From Martelella alba (GTDB taxonomy: Bacteria > Pseudomonadota > Alphaproteobacteria > Rhizobiales > Rhizobiaceae), in the NCBI RefSeq assembly GCF_006516955.1, contig NZ_VHLG01000002.1, forward strand, positions 575,221 through 639,220: a DNA stretch of 64,000 bases, written 5' to 3'. The position numbers were made by a program, and so were the translations under genes. This document shows, one piece after another, positions 53,493 to 62,866 of the stretch (positions are counted from its first letter, which is position 1; each line of letters begins with the position of its first letter). The notes under the pieces are model-generated. The model did no database searches and had not been told where the DNA came from. It was given only the letters and a program-made list of their open reading frames with translations.

Positions 53493-54101
53493 TCAGGCGA
53501 GCATGCCCTTGGTCGAGGGCACGCGGCCCTCCTGGCGCGGATCGATCTCGGCCGCCGCGCGCAGGGCGCGCGCCACCGCCTTGAAACAGGTTTCGGCAAT
53601 ATGGTGGCTGTTGGCCCCGTAGTGATTGAGAATATGCAGCGTGATGCCGGCATTCTGGGCAAGGGCGTGGAAAAACTCCTTCACCAGCTCGGTATCGAAA
53701 GTGCCGATCTTTTCCGACGGGAAGGTGACGTTCCACACCAGATAGGGCCGGCCCGAAAGATCAATCGCCGCCTTGGTCATGGTCTCGTCCATGGCAAGAT
53801 CGATCGAGGCATAGCGGGTAACACCGGCACGGCTGCCAAGCGCCTTTGCCAGTGCCTGACCGATGGCGATCCCGGTATCTTCTACCGTGTGGTGATCATC
53901 GATATGGGTATCGCCCTTGGCGCGGATCGTCATGTCGATCAGCGAATGGCGGGCAAGCTGATCCAGCATATGGTCGAAGAAACCGATCCCGGTGGCGATA
54001 TCGGCAACACCGGTGCCATCGACATTCACGGTCACCGAAATTGCGGTTTCCTTGGTCTCGCGCTGAATTTCCGCGCGGCGCATATCCTGCTGAACGGCCA
54101 T
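53493..54101 (-). CDS. hisB: Imidazoleglycerol-phosphate dehydratase HisB
   Basis: A 202-residue dehydratase for the sixth step of histidine synthesis. Metal-binding histidine motifs are [32 protein letters not shown], and the C-terminal [20 protein letters not shown]. The start at 54101 is the best fit, with a GAGGG site close upstream; a TTG at 54110 is the alternative. It is the first gene of the operon hisB-DUF2628-hisH-hisA-hisF-hisE-coaA. Confidence 0.96.
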   Translation of the reverse strand: MAVQQDMRRAEIQRETKETAISVTVNVDGTGVADIATGIGFFDHMLDQLARHSLIDMTIRAKGDTHIDDHHTVEDTGIAIGQALAKALGSRAGVTRYASIDLAMDETMTKAAIDLSGRPYLVWNVTFPSEKIGTFDTELVKEFFHALAQNAGITLHILNHYGANSHHIAETCFKAVARALRAAAEIDPRQEGRVPSTKGMLA

Positions 54102-54269
54102 ATCCCTCAACCTTCTTCACTGCGGATTGATGACCGTCTCTTAACAGGCACATCCCTGTTTCGCAAAAGAAAAGGCAGCCCGGCGATCGTCTTGCAGTTT
54201 TACTTTGCCCGTTTCTCGTCTAAATCCGGATGCTCAATTATCAGGGGACGCATAAAGGGGACAATTTTC

Positions 54270-54758
54270 ATGACAACACAATCCCGCCCTGCCTTCATCT
54301 ATTTCATTGCTGCCTTTGCCTCCGGCGGCCTTCTGGCTGCCATGACCCATATGAACGGTCTGGTTGCCCATTATGGCAATCCGCTGTTTGCCTCCTTCGT
54401 CGCCCATGGCGCTGGCACGATTGCGGCGATCATCTTTCTCGGTCTGATCTTTGCCTTTTCGGGTAAGCGTCGGCCTGCGGGGACGGCCCCCCGCCTGAAA
54501 GCGCCCTGGTGGGCCTATCTTGGCGGCATTTCAGGCGCCGCCACCGTCATTCTCGCTTCGCTGTCGGTCAATTCGCCGCTGGCGCTGTCCGGCACGATTG
54601 CACTCGGTCTTGCCGGTCAGGTGATCTTCTCGCTTGCGGCCGATCGCTGGGGCCTGTTCGGCCTGCCGGCGCGCAAGCTCGATCTGCGCGATTTTCTCAC
54701 GGTTGCACTGATCCTTGGCGGATCCGTTGCCGTCATTCTTGCCGGAGGTCCCGCATGA
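54270..54758 (+). CDS. DMT-family transporter subunit (YdcZ/DUF606), first of pair
   Basis: A 162-residue membrane protein with about five hydrophobic segments, of the short DMT type (YdcZ). Such short proteins are encoded in tandem and form a heterodimer that equals one ten-helix transporter. The ATG at 54270 follows GGGGACAATTTTC. It ends in an ATGA overlap with the next gene. The substrate is unknown. Confidence 0.85.
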   Translation: MTTQSRPAFIYFIAAFASGGLLAAMTHMNGLVAHYGNPLFASFVAHGAGTIAAIIFLGLIFAFSGKRRPAGTAPRLKAPWWAYLGGISGAATVILASLSVNSPLALSGTIALGLAGQVIFSLAADRWGLFGLPARKLDLRDFLTVALILGGSVAVILAGGPA

Positions 54759-55177
54759 TCACCGCTATTTCAGCTGCGCTGACGGCCGGTCTTCTCGTCG
54801 GCATCTCGCGTCAGATCAATGGCCGCCTGTCGCTGTCGACCTCGCCGATGATCGCCTCCTTCTTCAACCATATCGTCGGTTTCATCACGATCTGCCTGCT
54901 GGCGCTGGTGATCGGCGGGCTCATTCCACCCGATATTTCCGAAATTCCCGCCTATGCATGGCTGGGCGGTCCGGTCGGCGTCATCTTCGTCGCCGCCGGC
55001 TCCTGGGTGATCCCGAAAATCGGCGCCGTGGCAACAGCGGTGCTGATCATCGGCGGCCAGATGCTCACCGGCATCGTCGTCGATATGGTGAGCGGCATCA
55101 ACGAATTTTCGCCGCTGCGCGATATCGGCCTGCTGCTCATTCTAGGCGGGATTTTACTTGCGCAAAGACGCACATAG
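54755..55177 (+). CDS. DMT-family transporter subunit (YdcZ/DUF606), second of pair
   Basis: A 140-residue protein with four to five hydrophobic segments, the second half of the heterodimer. It contains the conserved GRLSLSTSPMIASFFNHIVG and the C-terminal LLLILGGILLA. The ATG overlaps the previous stop and GGAGG lies eight bases before it. The pair is divergent from hisB and precedes hslV. Confidence 0.85.
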   Translation: MITAISAALTAGLLVGISRQINGRLSLSTSPMIASFFNHIVGFITICLLALVIGGLIPPDISEIPAYAWLGGPVGVIFVAAGSWVIPKIGAVATAVLIIGGQMLTGIVVDMVSGINEFSPLRDIGLLLILGGILLAQRRT

Positions 55178-55290
55178 GCCTGAAGCAAAGGCTTGCGGAT
55201 TGCAAATGCCACACCGCTGCCTACATAGGATCACGAACCGACGCCCTGGCATGAGGCCAAAAGGTGTCGCTGAAGACAAGGTTTGAGCCC

Positions 55291-55851
55291 ATGAGCGAAC
55301 ATAATCCCTACGGCACGATGCATGCGACGACGATCATAACCGTGCGCAAGGGCGGTCAGGTGGTCATGGCCGGCGACGGCCAGGTCTCGCTTGGTCAGAC
55401 AGTGATGAAGGGCAATGCCCGCAAGGTGCGCCGGATCGGCAAGGGCGGCAATGTGATCGCCGGTTTTGCCGGGGCCACCGCCGATGCCTTTACCCTTCTG
55501 GAACGGCTGGAGCGCAAGCTTGAGCAATATCCCGACCAGCTGATGCGCGCCGCAGTGGAGCTGGCCAAGGACTGGCGAACCGACAAATATCTGCGCAATC
55601 TCGAAGCCATGATGCTGGTGGCCGACAAGGACGTCACCCTGGCAATTACCGGCAATGGCGACGTGCTGGAGCCCGAACACGGCACTATGGCAATCGGTTC
55701 CGGTGGCAATTATGCCTATGCCGCTGCCCGCGCCCTGATGGATGGCGACGGCTCGGCAGAAGAGATCGCCCGCAAGGCCATGGGCATTGCCGCAGAGATC
55801 TGCGTCTACACCAACCAGAATGTCATCGTCGAAACGCTCGACGCGGCCTGA
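55291..55851 (+). CDS. hslV: HslV peptidase subunit of HslUV protease
   Basis: A 186-residue proteasome-like threonine peptidase of the HslUV protease, which degrades misfolded proteins in heat shock. After a 12-residue pro-segment the mature enzyme begins at Thr13 ([10 protein letters not shown]). The core [24 protein letters not shown] is conserved. The ATG at 55291 is chosen because an upstream in-frame start would be unusual for the family. A possible heat-shock -10 (CCTACATAGG, 55219-55228) lies upstream, but the matching -35 is unclear. hslU follows after 71 bases. Confidence 0.95.
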   Translation: MSEHNPYGTMHATTIITVRKGGQVVMAGDGQVSLGQTVMKGNARKVRRIGKGGNVIAGFAGATADAFTLLERLERKLEQYPDQLMRAAVELAKDWRTDKYLRNLEAMMLVADKDVTLAITGNGDVLEPEHGTMAIGSGGNYAYAAARALMDGDGSAEEIARKAMGIAAEICVYTNQNVIVETLDAA

Positions 55852-55922
55852 ACGGGCGCGATCATGAGCAACGGCTCCGGTGCTTTTCAAAGGCCGGAGA
55901 ACCGTCAAGGAGCACTGAAATC

Positions 55923-57230
55923 ATGACGAATTTTTCCCCGCGCGAAATCGTATCCGAACTCGATCGCCATATTATCGGCCAGCATGACGCCAAGCGCGCC
56001 GTCGCCATTGCGCTCAGAAACCGCTGGCGCCGCCAGCAGCTGTCGGAAGACCTGCGTGACGAAGTCATGCCGAAGAACATCCTGATGATCGGCCCGACCG
56101 GCGTCGGCAAGACCGAGATTTCCCGCCGTCTGGCAAAGCTTGCCGGTGCGCCATTCATCAAGGTCGAGGCAACCAAGTTCACCGAGGTTGGCTATGTCGG
56201 CCGCGATGTCGAGCAGATCGTCCGCGATCTGGTTGAGATCGGTATCGTGCTGGTGCGCGAGAAGAAACGTCAGGATGTCCAGGCCAAGGCGCATGCCAAT
56301 GCCGAGGAACGCGTGCTCGATGCGCTGGTCGGCAAGACCGCCTCGCCCGCCACCAAGGACAGCTTCCGCCAGAAACTGAGAAATGGCGAATTGGATGAGA
56401 AGGAAATCGACATCGAGATCGCCGATACGCCATCGGCAGGCCAGGGCTTTGAAATCCCCGGCATGCCGGGTGCCAATATCGGTGTTTTGAACCTGTCGGA
56501 AATGTTCGGCAAGGGTTTCGGCCAGAAGACCAAGAAGGTCCGCACCACGGTCAAGAACTCCTATGCCGATCTGATCCGCGACGAAAGCGACAAGCTGATC
56601 GATGACGAGGTCATCCAGCGCGAGGCCATGCGCCTGGTGCAGGAAGACGGCATCGTCTTCCTCGATGAAATCGACAAGATCGCCTCCCGCGAGGGCGGCA
56701 TGGGCGCCGGCGTTTCCCGCGAGGGCGTGCAGCGCGACCTGCTGCCGCTGGTCGAAGGAACGACGGTTGCCACCAAATACGGTCCGGTAAAGACCGATCA
56801 CATCCTCTTCATCGCCTCCGGCGCCTTCCACGTGTCGAAGCCATCCGACCTCCTGCCCGAACTGCAGGGCCGTCTGCCGATCCGCGTCGAATTGCAGGCG
56901 CTGACCAAGGAAGACTTCCGCCGCATCCTGACGGAGACCGAGGCCAGCCTGATCCGCCAGTACAAGGCGCTGATGGAAACGGAAGAGCTGACGCTCGATT
57001 TTACCGAGGACGCCATCGATGCGCTCGCCGATGTCGCGGTGCATCTCAACGCCACGGTCGAAAATATCGGCGCCCGCCGCCTCCAGACGGTCATGGAACG
57101 CGTGCTGGACGAGATCTCCTTCAATGCACCCGATCGCGGCGGTCAGGATGTCACCATTGATGCAGCCTATGTGCGCCAGCATGTCGGTGATCTGGCGCAG
57201 GATACGGACCTCTCCCGCTTTATCCTGTAA
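55923..57230 (+). CDS. hslU: HslU ATPase subunit of HslUV protease
   Basis: A 435-residue AAA+ unfoldase. The Walker A is [16 protein letters not shown], Walker B is [12 protein letters not shown], and the I-domain (about residues 110-240) includes [14 protein letters not shown]. The C-terminal sensor region with [20 protein letters not shown] has the sensor-2 Arg and the last residues DTDLSRFIL insert into HslV. The gene ends 17 bases before its terminator. Confidence 0.97.
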   Translation: MTNFSPREIVSELDRHIIGQHDAKRAVAIALRNRWRRQQLSEDLRDEVMPKNILMIGPTGVGKTEISRRLAKLAGAPFIKVEATKFTEVGYVGRDVEQIVRDLVEIGIVLVREKKRQDVQAKAHANAEERVLDALVGKTASPATKDSFRQKLRNGELDEKEIDIEIADTPSAGQGFEIPGMPGANIGVLNLSEMFGKGFGQKTKKVRTTVKNSYADLIRDESDKLIDDEVIQREAMRLVQEDGIVFLDEIDKIASREGGMGAGVSREGVQRDLLPLVEGTTVATKYGPVKTDHILFIASGAFHVSKPSDLLPELQGRLPIRVELQALTKEDFRRILTETEASLIRQYKALMETEELTLDFTEDAIDALADVAVHLNATVENIGARRLQTVMERVLDEISFNAPDRGGQDVTIDAAYVRQHVGDLAQDTDLSRFIL

Positions 57231-57247
57231 AAGCCCCCCAATCGAAA

Positions 57248-57289
57248 CAGCAAGAAGCCGCCGGGTTTCCGCCCGGCGGCTTCTTGCTG
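57248..57289 (+). terminator. Intrinsic terminator of hslU
   Basis: An 18-base perfect stem (CAGCAAGAAGCCGCCGGG facing CCCGGCGGCTTCTTGCTG) with a six-base loop starts 18 bases after the hslU stop. A T-run is lacking, but the stem contains TTCTTGCTG and its stability is high. The MITE-like copy 3 follows directly. Confidence 0.8.
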
Positions 57290-57314
57290 TTAGCAGAGCT
57301 TTCCAATCCCTAAG

Positions 57315-57428
57315 GCGTCATATCTGTGCCTGACACAGATATCCAGCAGCCGTGCGTCTGCACGGCGAAAGACTCTCGCCCTGAAGCGCCTGGATCCCCG
57401 TGACAAGCACGGGGATGACGACGGAGAG
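57315..57428 (-). repeat. MITE-like intergenic element, copy 3
   Basis: In minus orientation this is the core of the same element: the TCCGTCGTCATCCCC start, two palindromes (around GTGCTTGTCAC and the variant ATATCTGTGTCAGGCACAG) and the conserved GAGTCTTTCGCCG between them. The left end runs into the last bases before the stop of manC, and the right end, including a CTAACAG stretch like the CAACAG end of copy 1, abuts the hslU terminator. Confidence 0.8.
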
Positions 57429-57456
57429 GACGGCTTTTATGCGTCTCGCCCCTGCC

Positions 57457-58884
57457 TCAGCCACGGCCAAAATCGTCGACGAGGCGGATGATGTCGTCTT
57501 CACCAAGATAGGATCCGGTCTGGACCTCGATCAGCTCCAGCGTGATCTTGCCGGGATTGGCAAGACGGTGAACCGCGCCGAGCGGAATATAGACCGACTG
57601 GTTCTCGCTCAGCATCGTCACATTCTCATCCACCGTCACCTCGGCCGTGCCCTTGACGACAATCCAGTGTTCGGCGCGGTGGTGGTGCTTCTGCAGCGAA
57701 AGCTTCTTGCCTGGATGCACGAAAATGCGCTTGGCCTGGAAGCGTTCGCCCTTGATGATCGAGGTATAGCCGCCCCAGGGCCGGTAGGATGTTGGATGTT
57801 CGCGCGCCAGCGCTTCGGTCTTCTTCGAGGCCTTCAGCTGCTTGACGATCTGGCCGACATTCTGGCTGTCTTCCAGCTTGCCGACATAGACGGCATCCTC
57901 GCTGGCAATCACAGCCATACCTTCCAGCCCCTGACCGGCGACATGCAGATGACGCGAGATCACCAGCGTGTCCTTCGTGTTCATCAGCGTCGCAGCACCC
58001 GAGACGACATTGCCATCGCCATCCTTGTCGCCCTCTTTCCAGATCGCGTCCCAGGACCCCAGATCTGACCATTTGAAAGCCGATGGCACAACAGCAGCAT
58101 TGCCGGTCTTTTCCATCACCGCATAGTCGATGGAAATATCCGGGCACTGCTCAAAAGTTTCTTTGTCGAGACGGGTGAAGTCGAGATCGGCTTCGCCCTT
58201 CTCGATCGCCTCGGAAGCCAGGCTCATCACCTCCGGCGCATAGACTTCCATCTCGCCGATCAGCGTGCCCACCGGAAACATGAACATGCCCGAATTCCAG
58301 GTGAAGCTGCCGGTCGCAACCATTTCCTCCGCCTTTTCCAGCGGCGGCTTTTCAACAAAGCGCTTCACCGCAAAGGCACCGGGAGCAAACGCTTCCCCCG
58401 CTTCGATATAGCCATAACCGGTCGCCGGTTCCGTAGGCGCAATGCCGAAGGTGACAAGCTTGCCGGCATCAGCGGCGGCAAAGGCTGTATCAATGCAGGA
58501 AAAATAGGTCGCGTCTGCGTCAATCTCGTGGTCTGAGGCGAGAACCTGCATGATCGCATCCGCACCGAACATCGACTGCACCAGCGCTGCAGCCGCCGCC
58601 ACGGCAGGTGCGGTATTGCGCGCTACCGGTTCGAGAATGATTGACGACAATGCGATATCCATTTCGCGCGCCTGCTCGGCCACCAGAAAGCGGAAATCGT
58701 CGTTCGTCAGCACGATCGGTGCCTCATAACGCTGATCATCGGCAACGCGCTGAAGCGTCTTTTGAAACAGCGTCGTCGGCCCGAGGAAACGGATGAATTG
58801 TTTGGGCGCGGCCGCTCGCGAAAGAGGCCACAACCGTGTCCCCTTGCCACCGGCCATGATCACGGGAACGATTTTACCAGTCAT
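57457..58884 (-). CDS. manC: Mannose-1-phosphate guanylyltransferase / mannose-6-phosphate isomerase
   Basis: A 475-residue bifunctional enzyme of the ManC/AlgA/CpsB type. The nucleotide-binding motif is GGKGTRLWPLSR (residues 12-23), the guanylyltransferase core covers about 5-290, and the last 150 residues form a cupin of phosphomannose isomerase type with YRPWGGYTS and PGKKLSLQKHHHRAEHWIVVKG. It gives GDP-mannose for lipopolysaccharide or exopolysaccharide; the gmd gene at 30018 uses this product. Phosphomannomutase lies upstream, 43 bases away. Confidence 0.95.
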   Translation of the reverse strand: MTGKIVPVIMAGGKGTRLWPLSRAAAPKQFIRFLGPTTLFQKTLQRVADDQRYEAPIVLTNDDFRFLVAEQAREMDIALSSIILEPVARNTAPAVAAAAALVQSMFGADAIMQVLASDHEIDADATYFSCIDTAFAAADAGKLVTFGIAPTEPATGYGYIEAGEAFAPGAFAVKRFVEKPPLEKAEEMVATGSFTWNSGMFMFPVGTLIGEMEVYAPEVMSLASEAIEKGEADLDFTRLDKETFEQCPDISIDYAVMEKTGNAAVVPSAFKWSDLGSWDAIWKEGDKDGDGNVVSGAATLMNTKDTLVISRHLHVAGQGLEGMAVIASEDAVYVGKLEDSQNVGQIVKQLKASKKTEALAREHPTSYRPWGGYTSIIKGERFQAKRIFVHPGKKLSLQKHHHRAEHWIVVKGTAEVTVDENVTMLSENQSVYIPLGAVHRLANPGKITLELIEVQTGSYLGEDDIIRLVDDFGRG

Positions 58885-58927
58885 GTATCAGGGTCTCCTC
58901 AATATGATTTCGGATTGAAATGCGCGT

Positions 58928-60346
58928 TTATTCGGCCGCATGGGCGGCAATCAGGGCGAGCCCCTGCTTCAGCAGTTCTGCCGCCGCCGCAGCGCTTTCC
59001 GCCTCGACATAGCAGCGCATCTCCGGCGCATTGCCGGATGGGCGGAAGTGAATGATCCGACCGTCTTCGAGCGTTACCCGAAGTCCGTCAATATCGCTCT
59101 TTGCCGCCACCTTGCCCACCGGCGCCAGAAACGCGCTCAGATTGGCGCCTGGGCCGCGAAGATAGTCCATCAGAGCAGCGGAACGCGTCTGGGCGAAATT
59201 CTGGATCCGGTCGGCCGCTGCGACAGGCAGGTTGAAGCCGGCCGCAACCGCGCTCAGCGGCTTTCCCGCTGAAGCGGCGAGATAAAGCAGCGACAATATC
59301 GGCAGGAAACAATCGCGCGTCGGCAAAGCCTCGAGATTTTTGCCTGACGGGGCGAAGGGGGAGCCGGTCAGAAAGCCGCCATTGGCCTCAAAACCGATCA
59401 CACCAGCCTGGCCCGCCTCCAGTGCCGCTTCCATGCCCGCGATCACATAAGGTGATCCGACACGGGTGCGCACGACATCGAAATCGCCGTTTTTCTCGAT
59501 CCCGGAATTGGAGGTGACGGGCGTCACCACCACGCCTGCCCCGAGGAAACGCGCTGTCATCAGCCCGATGAGATCACCTCTGAGCGGGGTGCCGGCCTCA
59601 TCCGCCACCAGCGGACGGTCGGCATCGCCATCGGCGGAAACGATCGCGTCGAACCCTTCCGTTTCAGCCCAGCCCTTCAGCAGAGCGATCGTGTCGTCGG
59701 ATACAGCTTCCGTATCGACGGGAATGAAGGTTTCTGAGCGGCCGAGCGCAGTCACCTCCGCACCGTAATGCGCCAGAAGATCAACCAGAAGATCGCGCGC
59801 CACGGTCGAATGCTGGTAGACGCCAATCTTCATGCCGGAAAGCGCCTTTTCCGGCAGAAGCGCGATATTGCGCGCGAAAAACAGCGCCATCGCCTCTGCC
59901 GCCAGGTCTTCACCCTTTTGCCGGGCAACCGGAACGGTTCCGACCATGGCGGCAGCATTCTGCGTGATCGCCACCTCGTCATCCTTGGTGATTTCGCCGG
60001 TCGGCGTATAGAATTTGATGCCGTTGCGATCCGCTGGAATATGGGATCCCGTCACCATCACCGATGCAGCCTGACGCGCAAACCCATAATAGCACAGCGC
60101 CGGCGTCGGCAGCGTGCCGCAATCCACCGGCTGAAACCCTTCGGCTGCAATCGCCGCCATGCAGTTTTCGGCAATCTCGGGGCTGGATCTGCGAAAATCG
60201 CGCCCGACCAGTATCGGATCACCTGCCTTTGCCTTGCCGCTCGCAAGAAGGTGACGGCAAAATCCCGCCGTATGAACCGAGGCCGCCTCACCGATAAGGG
60301 CCGTGGAGAGCCCTCTGAGACCGCTTGTTCCGAATTTCAAATCCAT
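58928..60346 (-). CDS. manB: Phosphomannomutase/phosphoglucomutase
   Basis: A 472-residue alpha-D-phosphohexomutase that makes mannose-1-phosphate from mannose-6-phosphate. The phosphoserine loop is VMVTGSHIPADRNGIKFY (Ser in place of the usual TASHNP), the metal-binding loop is SADGDADRPLVAD, the sugar loop is GFEANGG, and the phosphate-binding end is RPSGNAPEMRCYVEA. The start is uncertain: 60346 (MDLKFGTSGLRGL) has AAGG 11 bases upstream, and MVVEM at 60358 is possible. manC follows after 43 bases; the two genes form a GDP-mannose pair. Confidence 0.93.
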   Translation of the reverse strand: MDLKFGTSGLRGLSTALIGEAASVHTAGFCRHLLASGKAKAGDPILVGRDFRRSSPEIAENCMAAIAAEGFQPVDCGTLPTPALCYYGFARQAASVMVTGSHIPADRNGIKFYTPTGEITKDDEVAITQNAAAMVGTVPVARQKGEDLAAEAMALFFARNIALLPEKALSGMKIGVYQHSTVARDLLVDLLAHYGAEVTALGRSETFIPVDTEAVSDDTIALLKGWAETEGFDAIVSADGDADRPLVADEAGTPLRGDLIGLMTARFLGAGVVVTPVTSNSGIEKNGDFDVVRTRVGSPYVIAGMEAALEAGQAGVIGFEANGGFLTGSPFAPSGKNLEALPTRDCFLPILSLLYLAASAGKPLSAVAAGFNLPVAAADRIQNFAQTRSAALMDYLRGPGANLSAFLAPVGKVAAKSDIDGLRVTLEDGRIIHFRPSGNAPEMRCYVEAESAAAAAELLKQGLALIAAHAAE

Positions 60347-60595
60347 TTCAACAACCATCCTTGAAAGTGCAACGCCTGCCCCGGAACAAGGTTCCGTGAA
60401 TTGGCACCGAACGCCTCCTTGACCGTCAGCCACAGCCTCCTCTGCGGCACCAGCTGAGCTGCAGTCAGCTGCGCCGAAAACCTTCCCTGGCCAAACCGCC
60501 GGGCCAGATGAATGGTCTTTCCCGCCCTTTGGATAGGACGCGGCGGCAGGTCCGTCAACATTCGCCGGCGATGAGGGACCATCCTGAACCGGAAC

Positions 60596-61966
60596 TCATG
60601 CCGGGGCTGCAACGCCCGGTACGGCCAGGACGAATCGCGCGCCCGGCCCGTTATCCTCAACATGGATGGCAATGCCGTGGAGATCGGCGATCGCGCGAAC
60701 CAGACTGAGGCCCAGCCCATTGCCGGGCGATGTCCGGCTCCTGTCCAGCCGATAGAGGCGCTGAAATATCTTTTCACGCTCAGCAGCAGGAATACCTTCA
60801 CCATCATCTCCCACCACTGCCACCAGAAAATCATCTTCCACGCCAAGCGTGAGAGAAATCCTCGCGCCGTGGGCGCAGTGATTGATGGCGTTTTCAACCA
60901 GATTGACGAAAAGCTGGGTCAGCAATTCACGATCGCCGGAAATCAGGGCCGAAGCGGCAACATGGCGGGAAAAAGAGAGAAACTGGCCGTTATCTTCGGC
61001 CACATCGGCATAGATCTCGACAATCGTCTCCATGATTTCAGCAAGGTCAACAGTCTGGAAACGCTTCTTGCGCGCGCCGGTCTCGATCTGGGCAATCCGC
61101 AGCAATGCCTCGAAAGTGGCGTTGATCCGATCGCTTTCGGCAAGCGCTTCCTCGAGCTGATCAGGTGAGGCCACCCCACGGGCCAGAAGCGCTGCAGCCT
61201 CTTCGAGCGACAGGCGCAACCGGTAAAGCGGCGTCTTGAGGTCATGTGCGATGTCTGCACTGACCTGACGCATCCCCTCGACCAGAGCCGCGAGGCGATC
61301 AAGGGCGGCGTTGATCTGGCCGGATACGACATCGATATCATCGCCTCTGCCGACAAGACGGATACGACTGTCAAGGCGCCCGTTGGAAACCTCGTTCATC
61401 GTATGGGCAATGCGATCCAGCCGCGCCTGCGCACGCCGCGCCAGGAAAATACCGATGACAAGCGCCGCCAGGATTGCCAGTGCCGTCGCCCAGCCGAAAT
61501 TGATCAGCATGATCTGCGCCATGTCCTCGGTTTCGGAAAAACTCTGCCCCACGACCAGCGTTTGACCGGCAACATCGCCGCGCATCACCCGGAAACGACC
61601 TTTCCCGGCCAGGCCGAGGTCCAAAGCCGTGACGTTGGCCAGCCCCGTGTCAGCCGGAGGCCGCTCGGCGTTGCCCGCAAGCTTTTGGCCGTCGGCGCCA
61701 CCAAGATAGAATACCCAGTACTCATGCTCGCGCAGGCGCGAGAAACTCTTTACCGTGGTCACCAGATCCTCGGCATCCTGCGGCTCATAGCTTGAGGCCA
61801 CGATCGAATAGGTTTCGCGGACAGAGACATCGAGATTGGTGTAAAGCTCGGCCCGCAGGGCCATAAAGCTTGCCACCGAGACAGCAAGCGATGCCAGCAC
61901 GAAAAATACACCATAGGTCAGCGCCAGACGAACCGGTGTACTGCGCAACAGCCTGTCACGGCGCAT
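60596..61966 (-). CDS. Two-component sensor histidine kinase
   Basis: A 456-residue sensor kinase. Two hydrophobic segments (about 15-38 and 155-178) enclose a periplasmic domain, followed by HAMP (RRAQARLDRIAHTMNEVSNGRLDSRI), H-box VSADIAHDLKTPLYRLRLSLEE, N-box LVENAINHCAHG, and G-boxes DDGEGIPAAEREKIFQRLYRLD and GNGLGLSLVRAIADLHG. The start at 61966 overlaps the regulator gene by 11 bases. Together with the regulator it forms a QseC/CusS-like pair. The signal is unknown, though the upstream membrane-protein genes suggest metal or membrane stress. Confidence 0.9.
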   Translation of the reverse strand: MRRDRLLRSTPVRLALTYGVFFVLASLAVSVASFMALRAELYTNLDVSVRETYSIVASSYEPQDAEDLVTTVKSFSRLREHEYWVFYLGGADGQKLAGNAERPPADTGLANVTALDLGLAGKGRFRVMRGDVAGQTLVVGQSFSETEDMAQIMLINFGWATALAILAALVIGIFLARRAQARLDRIAHTMNEVSNGRLDSRIRLVGRGDDIDVVSGQINAALDRLAALVEGMRQVSADIAHDLKTPLYRLRLSLEEAAALLARGVASPDQLEEALAESDRINATFEALLRIAQIETGARKKRFQTVDLAEIMETIVEIYADVAEDNGQFLSFSRHVAASALISGDRELLTQLFVNLVENAINHCAHGARISLTLGVEDDFLVAVVGDDGEGIPAAEREKIFQRLYRLDRSRTSPGNGLGLSLVRAIADLHGIAIHVEDNGPGARFVLAVPGVAAPA

Positions 61967-62636
61967 GGAGGCTGTATCCCGTGTTCCGCACGGTATGCAG
62001 AAGCTGTACCGCAAAAGGCTTGTCGATCTTGGCGCGAAGCCGGCTGATGTGAGTCTCGACAACGCTGGTTTGCGGGTCGAAGTGAAAATCCCAGACTTTT
62101 TCCAGAAGCATGGCCCGGGTCAGCACCCGGCCCTCGGCGCGCAGCAAAACCTCCAGAAGCGTGAACTCGCGCGGCTGCAGTTCAATCACCTGCGCGCCGC
62201 GACGCACCACGCGCCCTACAAGATCCATCTCCAGATCGGCAACCCGCAAAACCGTCTGCTGCTCCTGCGCTGGCGGTCGGCGGCCAAGCGCATTGATACG
62301 CGCAACAAGTTCTGAAAAGGCGAATGGCTTTACCAGATAGTCATCCGCTCCCGCTTCCAGTCCCTCGACCCGGTCATCAACACCGCCAATGGCGGTCAGA
62401 AACAGCATCGGCGTCTTAACCCGGGCAGCACGGACCTCACGCACAAGCGAAAGACCATCCAGGTCTGGCAGCATGCGATCGACAATCAGGAGATCATAAT
62501 TTTCCGGCACCATCAGCGCATGCTGAAGCCCATCACGGCCATTGCCGACGATGTCGCAGACATGCCCCGCCTCTCCAAGACCTCTGCCAAGGAAATCGGC
62601 TGTGCGTCGATCGTCTTCAATGACCAAGATACGCAT
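61956..62636 (-). CDS. OmpR-family response regulator
   Basis: A 226-residue response regulator. The receiver has Asp in LLIVDRMLPDLDGL, Thr/Lys switch residues in FLTAIGG and YLVKPFAF, and the C-terminal winged helix with REFTLLEVLLRAEGRVLTRAMLLEKVWDFHFDPQTSVVETHISRLRAKIDK. It resembles the copper/heavy-metal type (CopR/CusR) in the last part. The start at 62636 is preferred to 62657. It overlaps the kinase gene and lies 29 bases after the small membrane protein gene. Confidence 0.93.
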   Translation of the reverse strand: MRILVIEDDRRTADFLGRGLGEAGHVCDIVGNGRDGLQHALMVPENYDLLIVDRMLPDLDGLSLVREVRAARVKTPMLFLTAIGGVDDRVEGLEAGADDYLVKPFAFSELVARINALGRRPPAQEQQTVLRVADLEMDLVGRVVRRGAQVIELQPREFTLLEVLLRAEGRVLTRAMLLEKVWDFHFDPQTSVVETHISRLRAKIDKPFAVQLLHTVRNTGYSLHAP

Positions 62637-62665
62637 GATGCCGTCTCGACGCCTCACAAGCCCGG

Positions 62666-62866
62666 CTATCGTCCGCGCCGCAGGCTGAGCAGAAGGATCA
62701 GCATGCAGCCAAGGACCAGAAGACCGCCACCGGCAAGTGATGCAAGGCCGAAACCGTCAACAAGCGAAAGGGTCACGAAAACCAGTACCACGACCTGCAG
62801 GGCCAGCCAGCCGTCATCGACAAACAGCCCGTAAAGCTCGCCAAAAATCGCCTGCATCAGCCTCAT
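62666..62866 (-). CDS. Small 66-residue membrane protein in the two-component operon
   Basis: A 66-residue protein with two hydrophobic segments (about 15-35 and 38-60) and a basic C-terminus LSLRRGR. I do not recognise a family. Its start at 62866 overlaps the stop of the COG4280-like gene in ATGA, so it is translationally coupled. It may be a partner or regulator of that protein; this is inference only. Confidence 0.7.
   Translation of the reverse strand: MRLMQAIFGELYGLFVDDGWLALQVVVLVFVTLSLVDGFGLASLAGGGLLVLGCMLILLLSLRRGR

Noticed and set aside
53067..54269. N-terminal extension of the first DMT subunit frame
   Set aside because: It runs antisense to hisB and the DUF2628 gene; the real start is at 54270 with a membrane-protein N-terminus.
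55905..57182. 425-residue open frame opposite hslU
   Set aside because: Antisense to a clear hslU gene and without a credible start or domain.
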